A stretch of 64,000 nt of DNA from Haloarcula laminariae. GTDB lineage: Archaea > Halobacteriota > Halobacteria > Halobacteriales > Haloarculaceae. Positions 63,472 through 64,000 of this stretch are shown in pieces (the first letter of the stretch is position 1; every line of letters begins with the position of its first letter). Location of the stretch: the NCBI RefSeq assembly GCF_025457605.1, contig NZ_JAMZFY010000001.1, positions 1,426,001-1,490,000 on the forward strand. The letters are read 5' to 3'. Both the position numbers and the translations under genes were made by a program. The notes beneath the pieces were generated by a model. That model was not told the origin of the DNA and made no database searches. It saw only the letters and a list, made by a program, of their open reading frames with translations.

Positions 63472-64000
63472 ATGACGGCCAAAGGCTCAGGGAAGCAGAT
63501 GACGGGGGAAGGGAACGACGGGCTGGCCGGGAACGCCGTCGAATCCGTGGCGTTCCTCGCCCGTTCGGAGCACCGGCTTCACGTGCTCGATTTGTTGGCT
63601 GACGGCGACCGCTCCCGTGAGAAGTTGCGCGAGCGGACGGACGCGACTCGAGTGACACTGAGCCGCGTCCTCGGCGACCTCGAAGCCCGGGGGTTCATCC
63701 AACGACGAAACGTCGATGGGAACTACGAACTGTCCACCTTCGGTGAACTGGTTCATCGAGATTTCGCTCGGTTACTGGGCACGGTGTCAGTCGGGCAGAG
63801 CTATCCGGACCTGATATCACGACTCCCGACCGACTGGTTCGACTTTGACCTTCAGTGCCTCGTTGACGGCGAACAGGTCCACGGAGAGAGCGCAGACCCG
63901 CTCGCGGGCGCCCGGACTGTTGCGAACGCCATCAGGGAGGGGTCTTCGTGTGCATCGCTCGTCGGGACGTTTACCTCGCTTCCGATGCACGCACACGAGA
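63472..64000 (+). CDS. Winged-helix transcriptional regulator, truncated by the window edge
   Basis: At least 176 residues; no stop before the end of the window. The N-terminal helix-turn-helix reads FLARSEHRLHVLDLLADGDRSREKLRERTDATRVTLSRVL, then GDLEARGFIQRRNVDGNYELS gives the wing. This layout is common in haloarchaeal regulators with a C-terminal ligand or signalling domain. ATG 63472 is used; an in-frame ATG at 63499 also fits. Target genes are unknown. Confidence 0.8.
   Translation, partial: MTAKGSGKQMTGEGNDGLAGNAVESVAFLARSEHRLHVLDLLADGDRSREKLRERTDATRVTLSRVLGDLEARGFIQRRNVDGNYELSTFGELVHRDFARLLGTVSVGQSYPDLISRLPTDWFDFDLQCLVDGEQVHGESADPLAGARTVANAIREGSSCASLVGTFTSLPMHAHE

Noticed and set aside
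1-64000. CRISPR arrays, rRNA and complete tRNA genes
   Set aside because: No regular direct-repeat spacing, rRNA-like sequence or complete cloverleaf was seen on reading; a covariance-model scan would be decisive for small RNAs.

Overview
The window is GC-rich archaeal DNA from a halophile (class Halobacteria). The proteins are very acidic, secreted proteins carry twin-arginine plus lipobox signals, many genes have a TATA-like box about 25-30 bases before the start codon (leaderless transcription), and decayed IS6-family transposases of haloarchaeal type occur in five places. I cannot name a genus. No rRNA, tRNA or CRISPR array was seen.

Region 1 (about 1-34 kb) reads as catabolism of aromatic or other organic acids. 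It has an aryl-alcohol-type dehydrogenase, a NitT/TauT-type ABC importer, a large FAD/Fe-S 2-hydroxyacid dehydrogenase, an aldehyde dehydrogenase with an SDR, a fumarylacetoacetase-family hydrolase, and a branched-chain-amino-acid-type (Liv) ABC importer whose five genes are split over three transcription units. It also has a gentisate-1,2-dioxygenase-like bicupin, a thioesterase, split ADP-forming acyl-CoA synthetase subunits plus an orphan second alpha subunit, an SLC13-type anion transporter, an AMP-forming acyl-CoA ligase, a UbiA-like membrane protein, an IclR regulator, a gamma-carbonic-anhydrase-like protein, a MaoC-like hydratase, and a flavin monooxygenase. A cytosolic PAS chemoreceptor and a universal stress protein sit among them. 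Oxidation of alcohol and aldehyde to acid, ring hydroxylation, gentisate cleavage and hydrolysis of the ring-cleavage product would form a coherent route, but no maleylpyruvate isomerase is visible.

Region 2 (about 34-57 kb) is accessory. It begins with a gene-poor, AT-rich stretch in which an azlCD exporter lies between two IS6 remnants. A sugar-acid module follows: a uronate-dehydrogenase-like enzyme, two mannonate-dehydratase (UxuA) paralogues, an SMP-30 lactonase, a sulfatase, a TRAP transporter, an SDR and a polyol-type alcohol dehydrogenase, with two IclR regulators. Inserted in it are a lone hydantoinase/oxoprolinase A protein coupled to an ImmA-like zincin, an ion-transporter-type permease and a large FAD oxidoreductase. 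Three families of palindromic sites surround these genes and suggest specific operators.

Region 3 (about 57-64 kb) holds a further IS6 remnant, small lipoproteins and a tightly packed four-gene set (YIP1-like membrane protein, PH-domain membrane protein, two PQQ-type beta-propeller lipoproteins) that looks like an uncharacterised envelope system. A winged-helix regulator runs off the right edge.
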